Part shown: positions 35,446-43,976 of the stretch, one piece after another
How the letters are laid out: every line of letters starts with the position of its first letter
Numbering within the stretch: position 1 is the first letter of the stretch
Source: Roseateles sp. DAIF2
GTDB lineage: Bacteria; Pseudomonadota; Gammaproteobacteria; Burkholderiales; Burkholderiaceae_C
Assembly (NCBI RefSeq): GCF_015624425.1
Contig: NZ_CP049919.1
Location: forward strand, 3,782,001-3,846,000
Reading direction: 5' to 3'
DNA length: 64,000 nt
The notes under the pieces: generated by a model
The model's database searches: none
The model's input: only the letters and a program-made list of their open reading frames with translations
What the model was told of the DNA's origin: nothing
Made by a program: the position numbers and the translations under genes

Positions 35446-36357
35446 TCAAGGCGCGCCTGCCCGCTTGAGCGCCGGCAGCGTGTAGTCCAGCTCGTAGAAA
35501 TGCTTGCCGCCCTCGATGCGGATGCCCATCGTGCCGGTGATGCCCGCCAGCTCGGCCGTGCCGGAGTCCGGCACGATGCCGATCGCCAGGCCCGGCGCGC
35601 CGCGCGTCATCGTGCCGCTGTGCTGCAGCACGAAGCTGCCGCGCCGGCCGCCCAGGCTGCCCTGGAACCGCTCCATCGCGACATAGCCGGCCGAGCCCTG
35701 GACGGCGCTGCGGTGCGCCAGCATCTGGCCCTGGCTCGTGCCCTCCAGCGGCCCGCCGAAGAAGCGCTTGTCCAGCAGCATGCGGTCGGGGGATGGAGTC
35801 CCTCCGGCCACCGACTGCGGCGTCATCTTGACCTCGAACTCGCCCTGCGCACGTTGCGGCGGCGGCGCACCGGCCTCGGCCAGGCAGTCGGCGCGGCGCA
35901 TCGGGAAATCCACGCTGCGCGTCTCGCCGCCTGGGCGCCGGCCCTCGATGCGCGCCAGCAAGCGGCCATCGACCCGACGCTGGTAGGCGATGCGCTGCGG
36001 GAAATCATGCGCCGGGTTCTCGAACAGCAGCTCGCCCTCGCCGCTGCTCGCCAGCGGGAACTGCGCCTCGGCCTGACCCGAGGGTCGGGCGATGTAGACC
36101 AGGCGCCCGTCGCCGCGCTCGCGGATCTGCAGGAACTCATGCGCCACCATGCGGCCGTTCTTGACGGTGCGCGACAGGCCCAGCATCGTGCCGCCGGCCG
36201 GCGCCGTCCATTGCTCGACCGAGCCGGGCTCGGCCCCCTCGAGCGCCCAGCAGCCGGCCAGCCAGGCCGCCCGCTCCAGGCCCTGGGCCGCGGCCAGACC
36301 GGCGGCGGACAGCAGGGTGGCAATGCTCAGCCGGCGCAGGATTCGATGCGGTTTCAT
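35446..36357 (-). CDS. Secreted DUF6265 + DUF3224 fusion protein
   Basis: A 303-residue protein with a signal peptide (LSIATLLSAAGLAAAQG). Residues about 28-160 match DUF6265-like proteins: AAWLAGCWAL, GGTMLGLSRTVKNGRMVAHE and FENPAHDFPQRIAYQR. Residues about 175-300 match DUF3224: FEVKMTPQSV, LDKRFFGGPLEGTSQGQML, YVAMERFQGSLGGRRGSF and GITGTMGIRIEGGKHFYEL. Both are small beta-barrel-like families of unknown function. It faces the chr operon and is not part of it. Confidence 0.78.
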   Translation of the reverse strand: MKPHRILRRLSIATLLSAAGLAAAQGLERAAWLAGCWALEGAEPGSVEQWTAPAGGTMLGLSRTVKNGRMVAHEFLQIRERGDGRLVYIARPSGQAEAQFPLASSGEGELLFENPAHDFPQRIAYQRRVDGRLLARIEGRRPGGETRSVDFPMRRADCLAEAGAPPPQRAQGEFEVKMTPQSVAGGTPSPDRMLLDKRFFGGPLEGTSQGQMLAHRSAVQGSAGYVAMERFQGSLGGRRGSFVLQHSGTMTRGAPGLAIGIVPDSGTAELAGITGTMGIRIEGGKHFYELDYTLPALKRAGAP

Positions 36358-36485
36358 GGGCTGCGATTGTTGCTCACACCCCAGGGGGAAGGACAGGCCC
36401 CCGCCCCTGGCGGATACTCCGGCTTGCGGCCAGCCCGGCCGTGTGTGTAGTTGTTAGTTAGTCAACCGATCGTGGAGACCTTGCC

Positions 36486-37526
36486 ATGGGCCTGATGGAT
36501 TTCATCAAGAAACAGTTCATCGACATCCTGCAGTGGACCGAGGATGGCGACGGCACCTTGGCCTGGCGCTTCCCGATGGCCGAGATGGAAATCCAGTACG
36601 GCGCCTCGCTGACCGTGCGCGAGTCGCAGATGGCCGTGTTCGTCAACGAGGGCAAGGTGGCCGATGTGTTCGGCCCCGGCATGTACAAGCTCAGCACCCA
36701 GACCCTGCCGGTGCTGACCTATCTGAAGAACTGGGACAAGCTGTTCGAATCCCCGTTCAAGAGCGACGTCTATTTCTTCAGCACCCGCCAGCAGATCGAC
36801 CAGCGCTGGGGCACCCAGCAGCCGGTGACGATCCGCGACAAGGACTTCGGCGCGGTGCGCCTGCGCGCCTTCGGCAACTACGCCTACCGCGTCGTCGATC
36901 CCAAGCTGTTCCATACCGAGATCTCCGGCACCCGCGAGCGCTACACGGCGCAGGACCTGGACGGCCAGCTGCGCGGCCTGATGCTGCAGCACATCAGCGA
37001 CGCGGTGGCGCAAAGCGGCATCCCCTTCCTGGACCTGGCGGCCAACCAGATCGAGTTCGCCAAGGCCCTGCAGGAGGCCACCGCGCCCGCCTTCGCGGCG
37101 CTGGGCCTGAAGCTGGAGGCCGTGACCCTGCAGAACGTCTCGCTGCCCGAGGAGCTGCAGAAGATCCTGGACCAGAAGATCGGCATGGGCATGATCGGCC
37201 AGAACATGGGCCAGTTCATGCAGTACCAGACCGCGCAGGCGATCCCGAAGCTGGCCGAGGGCGTGGGCCAGGGCGGCGGCGGTGGCGTGGCCGGCGACGC
37301 GATGGGTCTGGGGGCAGGTCTTGCCATGGGCCAGGTGCTGGCGCAGCAGCTGGGCCAGGGCCTGGCCGGCGCCAACGCGCCGGCAGCGGCCGCTACCGCT
37401 CCGGCGCAGAGCGCCGACGAGATCATGGCCCTGCTGGAGAAGCTGGGCGAGCTGAAGGCCAAGGGCATCCTGACCGACGAGGAGTTCGCCGCCAAGAAGG
37501 CCGAACTGCTGAAGAAGCTCGCCTGA
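36486..37526 (+). CDS. SPFH/band-7 (virion core-like) protein with SHOCT tail
   Basis: A 346-residue protein. Residues about 25-240 form an SPFH domain: AWRFPMAEMEIQYGASLTVR, FGPGMYKLSTQTLPVLTYLK and FGAVRLRAFGNYAYRVVDPK; residues about 195-235 are a helical segment. A Gly/Ala-rich linker (260-305) leads to a SHOCT-type C-terminus, ADEIMALLEKLGELKAKGIL then TDEEFAAKKAELLKKL. There is no strong transmembrane helix, so membrane attachment would be peripheral. Relatives such as B. subtilis YdjI recruit PspA to membranes. It opens a cluster with DUF4178, DUF350 and polyamine genes. Confidence 0.88.
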   Translation: MGLMDFIKKQFIDILQWTEDGDGTLAWRFPMAEMEIQYGASLTVRESQMAVFVNEGKVADVFGPGMYKLSTQTLPVLTYLKNWDKLFESPFKSDVYFFSTRQQIDQRWGTQQPVTIRDKDFGAVRLRAFGNYAYRVVDPKLFHTEISGTRERYTAQDLDGQLRGLMLQHISDAVAQSGIPFLDLAANQIEFAKALQEATAPAFAALGLKLEAVTLQNVSLPEELQKILDQKIGMGMIGQNMGQFMQYQTAQAIPKLAEGVGQGGGGGVAGDAMGLGAGLAMGQVLAQQLGQGLAGANAPAAAATAPAQSADEIMALLEKLGELKAKGILTDEEFAAKKAELLKKLA

Positions 37527-37534
37527 GTCTTGGT

Positions 37535-37616
37535 CCACCCCCTACGCGCTGCGCGCGCCCCCTCAAGGGGGCACGTCCGCGGGACCGGCAAGGCCGGATC
37601 CCCGGACGTCGCTGGG
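37535..37616. repeat. Structured GC-rich repeat, copy 1
   Basis: 82 nt aligning without gaps to 39269-39350. It contains a GCCCCC-TCAA-GGGGGC hairpin and a longer stem ACGTCCG (37573-37579) with CGGACGT (37603-37609) enclosing CCGG/CCGG. It lies between the SPFH and DUF4178 genes. The stem bases differ from copy 2 but keep pairing. Confidence 0.85.
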
Positions 37617-37669
37617 TAATTCACCACTGATGCTCGCGCCGCTCCCTCCTCTTCCGGTCACGACAGCGA

Positions 37670-39268
37670 TTGGTCACCCCTAACAACCCCCAGCGCCGCT
37701 GGCAGGCGGCCTGCCCGAATTGCGGCGGGCCGGTCGAGTTCGCCTCGCCGGCCAGCGCCAGCGCGGTCTGCAGCTTCTGCCGCTCCACCCTGCTGCGCGA
37801 GGGCGAGGCGCTGCGCAAGATCGGCCAGAGCGCCGAGCTGTTCGAAGACTATTCGCCGCTGCAGCTCGGCGCGGCCGGGCGCTATGCCGGCGCGGCCTTC
37901 ACGGTCGTCGGCCGGCTGCAGATCGGCTATCCGGAAGGCTCCTGGAACGAATGGCATCTGCTGTTCGACGGCGGGCCCGACGGGCCGCGCAGCGGCTGGC
38001 TCTCGGAGGACAACGGCGCCTTCGTGCTGGCCTTCGATGCCCCGCTGCAGGAGCGCGCACCGAGCGCCGACGAGCTGAAGGTCGGCGCCCAGCAGGTGCT
38101 GGCCGGCCGGCCCTGGCAAGTGGCGTCCAAGGTGCAGGCCAGCCTGCTGGCGGCCGAGGGCGAGCTGCCGCGCCCGCCCGGCCTGCCGGCGCGCGCCTTC
38201 TGGGTCGCCGATCTGCGCAATGCCCAGGGCGAGGTCGCGACTCTGGACTATGGCGATCCGGCCGCGGTGGCCTGGTCCATCGGCCGCTCGGTGCCGCTGG
38301 CCGAGCTGGCGCTGACGGGCCTGCGCGCCGAGAGCAGCAAGACTCTGGCCTCGAAAGCCCTGCCCTGCCCCAGCTGCGGCGCGGCGCTGGAGCCGCGGCT
38401 GGAGAACACCCGCTCGATCGTCTGCGGCCAATGCCATGCGGTGGTCGACATCTCGCAGGGCGCCGGTGCCGACCTGGCCCATTACGCGCAGGCCAACGGC
38501 ATGGAGCCGCAGCTGCGCCTGGGCAGCGAGGGCCAGCTGGCGCTGCTGGCCGGCGGCAAGCCACTGCCCTGGCAGGTGGTCGGCTATCTGGAGCGCTGCG
38601 ACCTGCCGGACAGCGGCGAGGACGAGCAGAGCTTCTGGCGCGAATACCTGCTCTACAACCGGCTCGAGGGCTTCGCCTTCCTGGTCGACACCGCCGAGGG
38701 CTGGAGCCTGGTGCGGCCGCTGACCGGCGCGCCGCGGCCCGGTGCCGGCGGCTCGATGCAGTGGCAGGGCAAGGTGTTCAAGCAGCGCTGGAGCTACGAC
38801 GCCAAGGCCACCTATGTGCTGGGCGAGTTCTACTGGCGCATCCAGCGCGAGGAGCGCGTGCGCGTCACCGACTACGAGGGCCCCGGCGTGCGCGCCGAGC
38901 TGCTGAGCCGCGAGCAGACCGGCAACGAGCTGACCTGGAGCCATGGCCGCCAGCTCGACGCCGCCGAGGTGCTGAAGGCCTTCAAGCTGGCGCCCGAGAT
39001 GCGCGCCGCGCTCAAGCGCGACACCGCAGCCCTCAGCGACAGCGGCACCACCCTGCGCAATATCGTGATCGGGCTGTTCCTGATCGCCTTCCTGTTCGCG
39101 CTGCTGCGCTCCTGCGACGACGATGATTGCGAGGCCTACAAGAGCAGCTACGGCGAGAGCAGCGCCGAGTACCAGCAATGCAAGCGCAGCAGCAGCGGGT
39201 CCGGCGTGCGCACCGGCTCGGGCGGCTCCTACGGCGGCTTCAGCAGCGGTGGCGGGAGCCATAAATGA
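37670..39268 (+). CDS. DUF4178 zinc-ribbon membrane protein
   Basis: A 532-residue protein with a TTG start. Two CxxC zinc-ribbon pairs are visible: CPNC (15-18) with CSFC (34-37), and CPSC with CGQC near residues 234-259. Each is followed by a DUF4178 domain (YEGSWNEWHLLFDG-like segment near 85; SFWREYLLYNRLEGFAFLVD near 320). A single transmembrane helix (IVIGLFLIAFLFALLRSC near 464) precedes an acidic and Ser/Gly-rich tail with Cys residues. DUF4178 proteins often accompany SPFH, DUF350 and polyamine genes. The start is uncertain because no good ribosome-binding site is seen. Confidence 0.85.
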   Translation: MVTPNNPQRRWQAACPNCGGPVEFASPASASAVCSFCRSTLLREGEALRKIGQSAELFEDYSPLQLGAAGRYAGAAFTVVGRLQIGYPEGSWNEWHLLFDGGPDGPRSGWLSEDNGAFVLAFDAPLQERAPSADELKVGAQQVLAGRPWQVASKVQASLLAAEGELPRPPGLPARAFWVADLRNAQGEVATLDYGDPAAVAWSIGRSVPLAELALTGLRAESSKTLASKALPCPSCGAALEPRLENTRSIVCGQCHAVVDISQGAGADLAHYAQANGMEPQLRLGSEGQLALLAGGKPLPWQVVGYLERCDLPDSGEDEQSFWREYLLYNRLEGFAFLVDTAEGWSLVRPLTGAPRPGAGGSMQWQGKVFKQRWSYDAKATYVLGEFYWRIQREERVRVTDYEGPGVRAELLSREQTGNELTWSHGRQLDAAEVLKAFKLAPEMRAALKRDTAALSDSGTTLRNIVIGLFLIAFLFALLRSCDDDDCEAYKSSYGESSAEYQQCKRSSSGSGVRTGSGGSYGGFSSGGGSHK

Positions 39269-39350
39269 CCACCCCCTACGCGCTTCGCGCGCCCCCTCAA
39301 GGGGGCGAGCCCGCAGGCCCGGCAAAGCCGGATCCTCGGGCTCCGCTGGA
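39269..39350. repeat. Structured GC-rich repeat, copy 2
   Basis: Matches 37535-37616 along its full 82 nt. The long stem is GAGCCCG (39307-39313) with CGGGCTC (39337-39343), so three base pairs differ from copy 1 but all remain complementary. The GCCCCC-TCAA-GGGGGC hairpin is unchanged. It sits between the DUF4178 and DUF350 genes, starting right after the TGA. Confidence 0.85.
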
Positions 39351-39403
39351 TGTCGCGTGGGCTTCGCCACGCGGTGTAATCAACGATCTGAAAAGGAATT
39401 GAT

Positions 39404-39625
39404 ATGGACCTTGAATGGCTGAAGCCCGCCGTGGTGCTGGGTTCCTTCCTCTACGCCATCATCGGCGTCGTGGTGTTCTGGGTCAGCTTCGTCATCGTCG
39501 ACAAGCTCACGCCCTACAAGCTCTGGGAAGAGCTCGTCGAGCACAAGAACCTGGCCCTGGCCATCGTCGTCGGCTCGATGTGCATCTCGATCGGCATGAT
39601 CGTCGCGGCGGCCATCAAAGGCTGA
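39404..39625 (+). CDS. DUF350 family small membrane protein (YjfL-like)
   Basis: A 73-residue membrane protein with two helices (VVLGSFLYAIIGVVVFWVSF and LALAIVVGSMCISIGMIVAA) joined by the DUF350 signature VDKLTPYKLWEELVEHKN. E. coli YjfL is a longer relative in the yjfIJKLMC operon with a PspA homologue and a glutathionylspermidine-synthase-like enzyme. It follows DUF4178 by 135 bp containing repeat copy 2; AAAGGAATTG gives a good ribosome-binding site. Function unknown. Confidence 0.88.
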   Translation: MDLEWLKPAVVLGSFLYAIIGVVVFWVSFVIVDKLTPYKLWEELVEHKNLALAIVVGSMCISIGMIVAAAIKG

Positions 39626-39826
39626 GCAAGGACCGAGTCGAACCCTGAGGGCTCGACGACGCCTTGCGAAGGACGGCCCATGTCTTGCATGGGCCGGCTG
39701 ATTGGAACGGCGGCCATGCCGCCCTGGTCACAAAAGGTAAGCCCGGTAAAGCTTGGCGCCGAAGGGTGCGGGAGGTCATTTGTCGTGCCTACACTGCCCG
39801 ACCTTTTTCTCCACACCCGCAACGCC

Positions 39827-40258
39827 ATGCAAGCCGTCCGCCGCGCCCCGTCCCGCCTGATCATCGCCTCGACGCTGAGCCTGTCCTGCAGCCTGATGGG
39901 CCTGGCCCCGCTGCAGGCCCATGCGGTGATCGTGCCGACCGAGACCGTGGCCGCCGAGGCGCTGGCCGCCGCCGCACCGGCCGATGCCGCCGCCGATGCA
40001 CGCGCGCGCGTCGCCGGCTTCCTGGCTCGCGACGATGTGCGCCAGGCCCTGGTGGGCCAGGGCGTCAGCGCCGAGGCCGCGCTGGCCCGGGTCGACGCGA
40101 TGTCCGAGGCCGAGGTGGCCGAACTGGCCGGCCGCATCGACAGCGCCCCCGCCGGCGGCGAGGTGCTGGGCCTGATCTTCACCGTCTTCGTGATCCTGCT
40201 GGTGACCGACATCCTGGGCTTCACCAAGGTCTTCCCCTTCACCCGCTCGATCCGGTGA
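39827..40258 (+). CDS. PA2779 family protein
   Basis: A 143-residue envelope protein of the PA2779 family. It has an N-terminal signal or anchor segment (APSRLIIASTLSLSCSLMGL), an Ala-rich helical middle in which VAGFLARDDVRQALVGQGVS and VDAMSEAEVAELAGRID are family-typical, and a C-terminal membrane helix (VLGLIFTVFVILLVTDILGF). The chosen ATG avoids a 49-codon upstream extension with no family features. The TGA overlaps the GTG start of the PA2778-type gene, a pairing seen in pseudomonads too. Function unknown. Confidence 0.85.
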   Translation: MQAVRRAPSRLIIASTLSLSCSLMGLAPLQAHAVIVPTETVAAEALAAAAPADAAADARARVAGFLARDDVRQALVGQGVSAEAALARVDAMSEAEVAELAGRIDSAPAGGEVLGLIFTVFVILLVTDILGFTKVFPFTRSIR

Positions 40259-41226
40259 GTTACCCACGCGGCGCTAGCGCGGCGCTGCTGACGGCCTTGC
40301 TGCTGCTGGGCGGCTGCGCCAGCCTGCCGCCGCAGACCGCGAGCCTGCGCCAGGACTGGCCGGCCGCGCTGCCGCAGCGCGCCCTGCTGGACGAGGCGCG
40401 CGTCAGCTTCTATCCGCAGGAAGACTATGAATGCGGGCCGGCCGCGCTGGCGATGCTGATGAGCACCGCCGGCCTGAAGCTGACGCCCGAGCAACTGGTG
40501 CCGCAGGTCTATCTGCCGGGCCGCCAGGGCTCGCTGCAGCAGGAGTTGCTGGCGGCCAGCCGGCGTCAGGGCCTGGTGGCCTACCGCCTGGCGCCACGCC
40601 TCGAGACCCTGCTGCGGGAGCTGGCCGCCGGCCATCCGGTGCTGGTGTTCCAGAACCTCTCGCTGCCTGTGGCCCCGGTCTGGCACTACGCGCTGGCGAT
40701 CGGCTTCGACCGCGAGCGCGGCGAGCTGATCCTGCATTCCGGCCGCCACGCACACCAGACCATGCCGCTGGCCACCTTCGAGCGCACCTGGGAGCGCGGC
40801 GGCCATTGGGCCATGGTGGCCCTGCCGCCCGACACGCTGCCGACCACCGCCGAGGCCGCGCCGATGGCGGTGGCGATCGCCGCACTGGAGCGCAGCGACA
40901 AGCAGGCCGCCCGTAAAGCCTATGCCCATGCGCTGCGGCGCTGGCCCGCGCAGCCGACCCTGCTGCTGGGCGCCGGCAACAGCGCCTATGCCGCGGCCGA
41001 CCTGGCGGCGGCCGAGCAGGCCTACCGCGCCGCGCTGAGCACCGAGCCGAAGCTGGCCGATGGCTGGAACAACCTGGCCCAGGTCCTGCTGGACCAGGGC
41101 CGCCCCGTCGAGGCGCGGGCCGCGCTGCAGCGGGCGCTGGAGCTGGGCGGGCCGCGCCTGGCCCTGTACCAGGCCTTTGCGCAGCGGCTCGACGCGGCGC
41201 CGCCATCCTCAGCACCGCTGCGCTGA
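40255..41226 (+). CDS. PA2778 family cysteine peptidase lipoprotein (C39-like + TPR)
   Basis: A 323-residue predicted lipoprotein starting at GTG (GTGA overlap with the previous stop). The signal AALLTALLLLGGC gives a lipobox Cys. Residues about 45-180 are a C39-like peptidase: catalytic Cys in DYECGPAALAMLMSTAG, His in VWHYALAIGFD, and Asp/Asn-side GGHWAMVALP. The rest (about 200-310) is TPR-like (LLLGAGNSAYAAADLAAAEQ; WNNLAQVLLDQGRPVEARAA). Probably a periplasmic envelope peptidase working with PA2779; its target is unknown. Confidence 0.86.
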   Translation: MSYPRGASAALLTALLLLGGCASLPPQTASLRQDWPAALPQRALLDEARVSFYPQEDYECGPAALAMLMSTAGLKLTPEQLVPQVYLPGRQGSLQQELLAASRRQGLVAYRLAPRLETLLRELAAGHPVLVFQNLSLPVAPVWHYALAIGFDRERGELILHSGRHAHQTMPLATFERTWERGGHWAMVALPPDTLPTTAEAAPMAVAIAALERSDKQAARKAYAHALRRWPAQPTLLLGAGNSAYAAADLAAAEQAYRAALSTEPKLADGWNNLAQVLLDQGRPVEARAALQRALELGGPRLALYQAFAQRLDAAPPSSAPLR

Positions 41227-41314
41227 ACGCAACACCGCGCGCCGAGAGCCACCGCGCCGCGCCCGGCGCATGGTATTTTGCGGGCAGGCCCTGGGGCCTG
41301 CAGGAGCATGTTCG

Positions 41315-42331
41315 ATGGTCCAGCCATTGGCGATGAAGAATTCTTCGCGACCCTTGCTTGTCGCCGCCGCCGGCGCCGCCCTGCTGCTGGCCGCCGGCCT
41401 GATCACCTGGCAGCTGGCCACGCGCGGCGGCATGAGCAGCAGCAGTGACGGCAGTAAAACAGCGGCCGGCGACAGCAGCCGCGATTCGGGCGTCGTCACC
41501 CGGCCCGGCCCCGCGCTCCCGCCGCCGCCAGTGGCTACAACCGCCGCCCCGACGACCACGCCGCCCGCTGCGGCCTCGGCGGCTGCGGTCACCGCGCCCG
41601 CTCCGACACCGCCAGCCGCCGCCGCGACACCGGAGCGCAAGGCACCGAGCGGCGCCTCGACCACGCCCAAGTACCCGGTCGCGACGCGCGGCCGCGCGGC
41701 CGCGGCGGCCCCGCCCCTGCTGCCGCAGGAGGCGGTGGCGGCGACGCGCCAGGCCCTGGGCCAGCGCGCCACCGGCCGTTTTTTCTATTTCGATCCACTG
41801 GCGCGGCGCATCGTCGCGACCGTCGACGGCCTGGGCCAGCAACCGGCGCCGACCACCCTGTGGCTGCTGCGGCCGACGCCCGGCGCACTGAAGACCAATG
41901 CGGCCAAGGACCGGCTGGCCACGGCCAACGCCGAGCGCTACCGGCCCTTCGTGCGCTGGGTCGAGGGCCTCGACACCGCCGCGACCCTGCGCCTGTACCG
42001 GCGCTTCTATCCGATGCTGCAACAGGCTTGGATCGAGGCCGGCCATGCCGACGGCCACTTCAACGACCGCGTCGTCGAGGTGATCGACCAGCTGCTGGCC
42101 ACGCCCAGCCCGCGCGGGCCGCTGCGCCTGAAGCCCGCGCCGGCGCGCGCCGCCAGTGCCGGCAGCAGCACGCCGCCCGTGCCGCGCTACGAGTTCGCAG
42201 ACCCGGCGCTCGAAGCGTTGAGCACCGGCCAGAAGGTCCTGCTGCGCATGGGCCCGCAGCACGCGCAGCGCCTGAAGCTCAAACTCAAGGCCTTGCGTGC
42301 CGGATTAGTGAAGCTGGATCGGCCGCGCTGA
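41315..42331 (+). CDS. DUF3014 domain protein
   Basis: A 338-residue protein with an N-terminal membrane anchor (LLVAAAGAALLLAAGLITW), a long Ala/Pro/Thr-rich linker (residues about 50-140) and a C-terminal DUF3014 domain: FDPLARRIVATVDGLGQQPA near 165, FVRWVEGLDTAATLRLYRRF near 210, HFNDRVVEVIDQLLATP near 248 and the end DPALEALSTGQKVLLRMGP near 290. AGGAG lies 8 bp upstream of the chosen ATG; a second ATG six codons later is possible. A periplasmic location is inferred. Function unknown. Confidence 0.85.
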   Translation: MVQPLAMKNSSRPLLVAAAGAALLLAAGLITWQLATRGGMSSSSDGSKTAAGDSSRDSGVVTRPGPALPPPPVATTAAPTTTPPAAASAAAVTAPAPTPPAAAATPERKAPSGASTTPKYPVATRGRAAAAAPPLLPQEAVAATRQALGQRATGRFFYFDPLARRIVATVDGLGQQPAPTTLWLLRPTPGALKTNAAKDRLATANAERYRPFVRWVEGLDTAATLRLYRRFYPMLQQAWIEAGHADGHFNDRVVEVIDQLLATPSPRGPLRLKPAPARAASAGSSTPPVPRYEFADPALEALSTGQKVLLRMGPQHAQRLKLKLKALRAGLVKLDRPR

Positions 42332-42373
42332 TTTGCCCTGGAAGAGCTCATGGCGCTGGTAGGCTAGCGCCCC

Positions 42374-43972
42374 ATGACGACTGAGCCCGCCGCGCCCCTG
42401 CCCTCCGCCACGCCCGCTGCATCTCCAACCACCGCCCGCATCGCACCGCAGGAGCTGCTGCTGCTGGCCAGCGTGTTCGTGATCGCGGCCTGCGGCCTGG
42501 TCTACGAACTGGCGGCCGGCGCGCTGGCCAGCTATCTGCTGGGCGATTCGGTGCTGCAGTTCAGCACCATCATCGGCGCCTATCTGTTCGCGATGGGCCT
42601 GGGCTCCTGGCTCAGCCGCTATGTCGAGCGCCAGCTGGTGGCGCAGTTCCTGCGGATCGAGCTGCTGGTCGGCGTGATCGGCGGGCTGATGCCGGCCGGG
42701 CTGTTCGCCGCGCACAGCCTGCTGCCGCCGGACCAGGTGCTGGGCTTTCGCGTGCTGCTGTATGCGCTGGTGCTGCTGGTCGGCACCCTGGTCGGGCTGG
42801 AGATCCCGCTGGTGATGCGCATCCTGAAGCGCTTCTTCAGCGAGCGCTATGCGCTCAAGGAGCTGGTCTCGCAGGTGCTGACCTTCGACTACCTGGGCGC
42901 ACTGCTGGTGGCGCTGGCCTTCCCGCTGCTGCTGGTGCCGCAGCTGGGCCTGGTGCGCACCGGCGTGTTCTTCGGCATCCTGAACGTGCTGGTGGCCTGC
43001 TGGGCGCTGTGGCTGTTCCGCACCGAGCTGCGCGGCTTCGCCGGCCATGTCTGGGCTTGCCTGCTAAGCCTGGCGGTGCTGGTCGCCGCGATGCTGGGGG
43101 CGGAGCGGCTCTCGACCTGGGCCGAGGACCGCTTCTACGGCGACCACATCGTGCTCAAGCACCACAGCGACTACCAGCGCATCGTCGTCACCGACGGCCG
43201 TGCCGGCACGCGGCTGTTCCTGAACGGCAATCTGCAGTTCCACTCGCGCGACGAGTACCGCTACCACGAGGCCCTGGTGCATCCGGCGATGGCGGCCCAT
43301 GGCGCGCCCAAGAAGGTGCTGGTGCTGGGCGGCGGCGACGGCATGGCGGTGCGCGAGGTGCTGCGCTACCCGACGGTCGAGCGGGTCACGCTGGTGGAGC
43401 TGGACCCGCAGATGACGGCCCTGTTCGCGCACACACCGCTGCTGCGCCGGCTCAATGGCGGGGCGCTGAGCTCGCCGAAGTTGAAGGTCGTCAACACCGA
43501 TGCCTTCGGCTGGCTGGAGCGCAATGGCGAGGAGCGCTTCGACGTGATCGTGATCGACTTCCCCGACCCCAGCAACTTCGCGCTGGGCAAGCTCTATACC
43601 GCCAGCTTCTACAAGCTGGTCGACCAGCACCTGAGCGCCGGCGGCTACGCGGTCGTGCAGTCGACCTCGCCGCTGATCGCGCGGCGCAGCTACTGGACCG
43701 TGGTGACGACGATCGAGGCCGCGGGCCTGACGACCACGCCCTACCATGCCCATGTGCCCAGCTTCGGCGAATGGGGCTTCGTGCTGGCCGGCCGCCGCCC
43801 CTGGCAGCCGCCGCGCGCGCTGCCCGAGGGCCTGCGCTTCCTCAGCCTCGCCGGCCTGCCCGCGCTGCTGGACTTCCCGCCCGACATGGCGCGCGTGCCG
43901 ACCGAGGTGAACCGGCTGTCGAATCAGGTGCTCGTCCAGGAATTCGAGGCCGAGTGGGGCAAGATTCATTAA
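42374..43972 (+). CDS. speE: Seven-TM spermidine synthase-like aminopropyltransferase
   Basis: A 532-residue two-part enzyme. Residues about 28-230 hold roughly seven membrane helices (ELLLLASVFVIAACGLVYEL onward). Residues about 255-480 are a spermidine synthase domain: substrate loop LNGNLQFHSRDEYRYHEALV near 280, AdoMet motif VLVLGGGDGMAVREVL near 316, VTLVELDPQM near 338, and the catalytic-acid region VIVIDFPDPSNFALGKLYT near 395. It would transfer aminopropyl groups from decarboxylated AdoMet to a polyamine at the membrane. It precedes the amine oxidase gene by 4 bp; speD, which supplies decarboxylated AdoMet, is next to that. Confidence 0.9.
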   Translation: MTTEPAAPLPSATPAASPTTARIAPQELLLLASVFVIAACGLVYELAAGALASYLLGDSVLQFSTIIGAYLFAMGLGSWLSRYVERQLVAQFLRIELLVGVIGGLMPAGLFAAHSLLPPDQVLGFRVLLYALVLLVGTLVGLEIPLVMRILKRFFSERYALKELVSQVLTFDYLGALLVALAFPLLLVPQLGLVRTGVFFGILNVLVACWALWLFRTELRGFAGHVWACLLSLAVLVAAMLGAERLSTWAEDRFYGDHIVLKHHSDYQRIVVTDGRAGTRLFLNGNLQFHSRDEYRYHEALVHPAMAAHGAPKKVLVLGGGDGMAVREVLRYPTVERVTLVELDPQMTALFAHTPLLRRLNGGALSSPKLKVVNTDAFGWLERNGEERFDVIVIDFPDPSNFALGKLYTASFYKLVDQHLSAGGYAVVQSTSPLIARRSYWTVVTTIEAAGLTTTPYHAHVPSFGEWGFVLAGRRPWQPPRALPEGLRFLSLAGLPALLDFPPDMARVPTEVNRLSNQVLVQEFEAEWGKIH

Positions 43973-43976
43973 GCCG

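Noticed and set aside
39680..39826. Upstream 49-codon extension of the PA2779-type gene
   Set aside because: The extension runs through a hairpin (39675-39695) and has no signal peptide; the inner ATG gives a normal signal segment.
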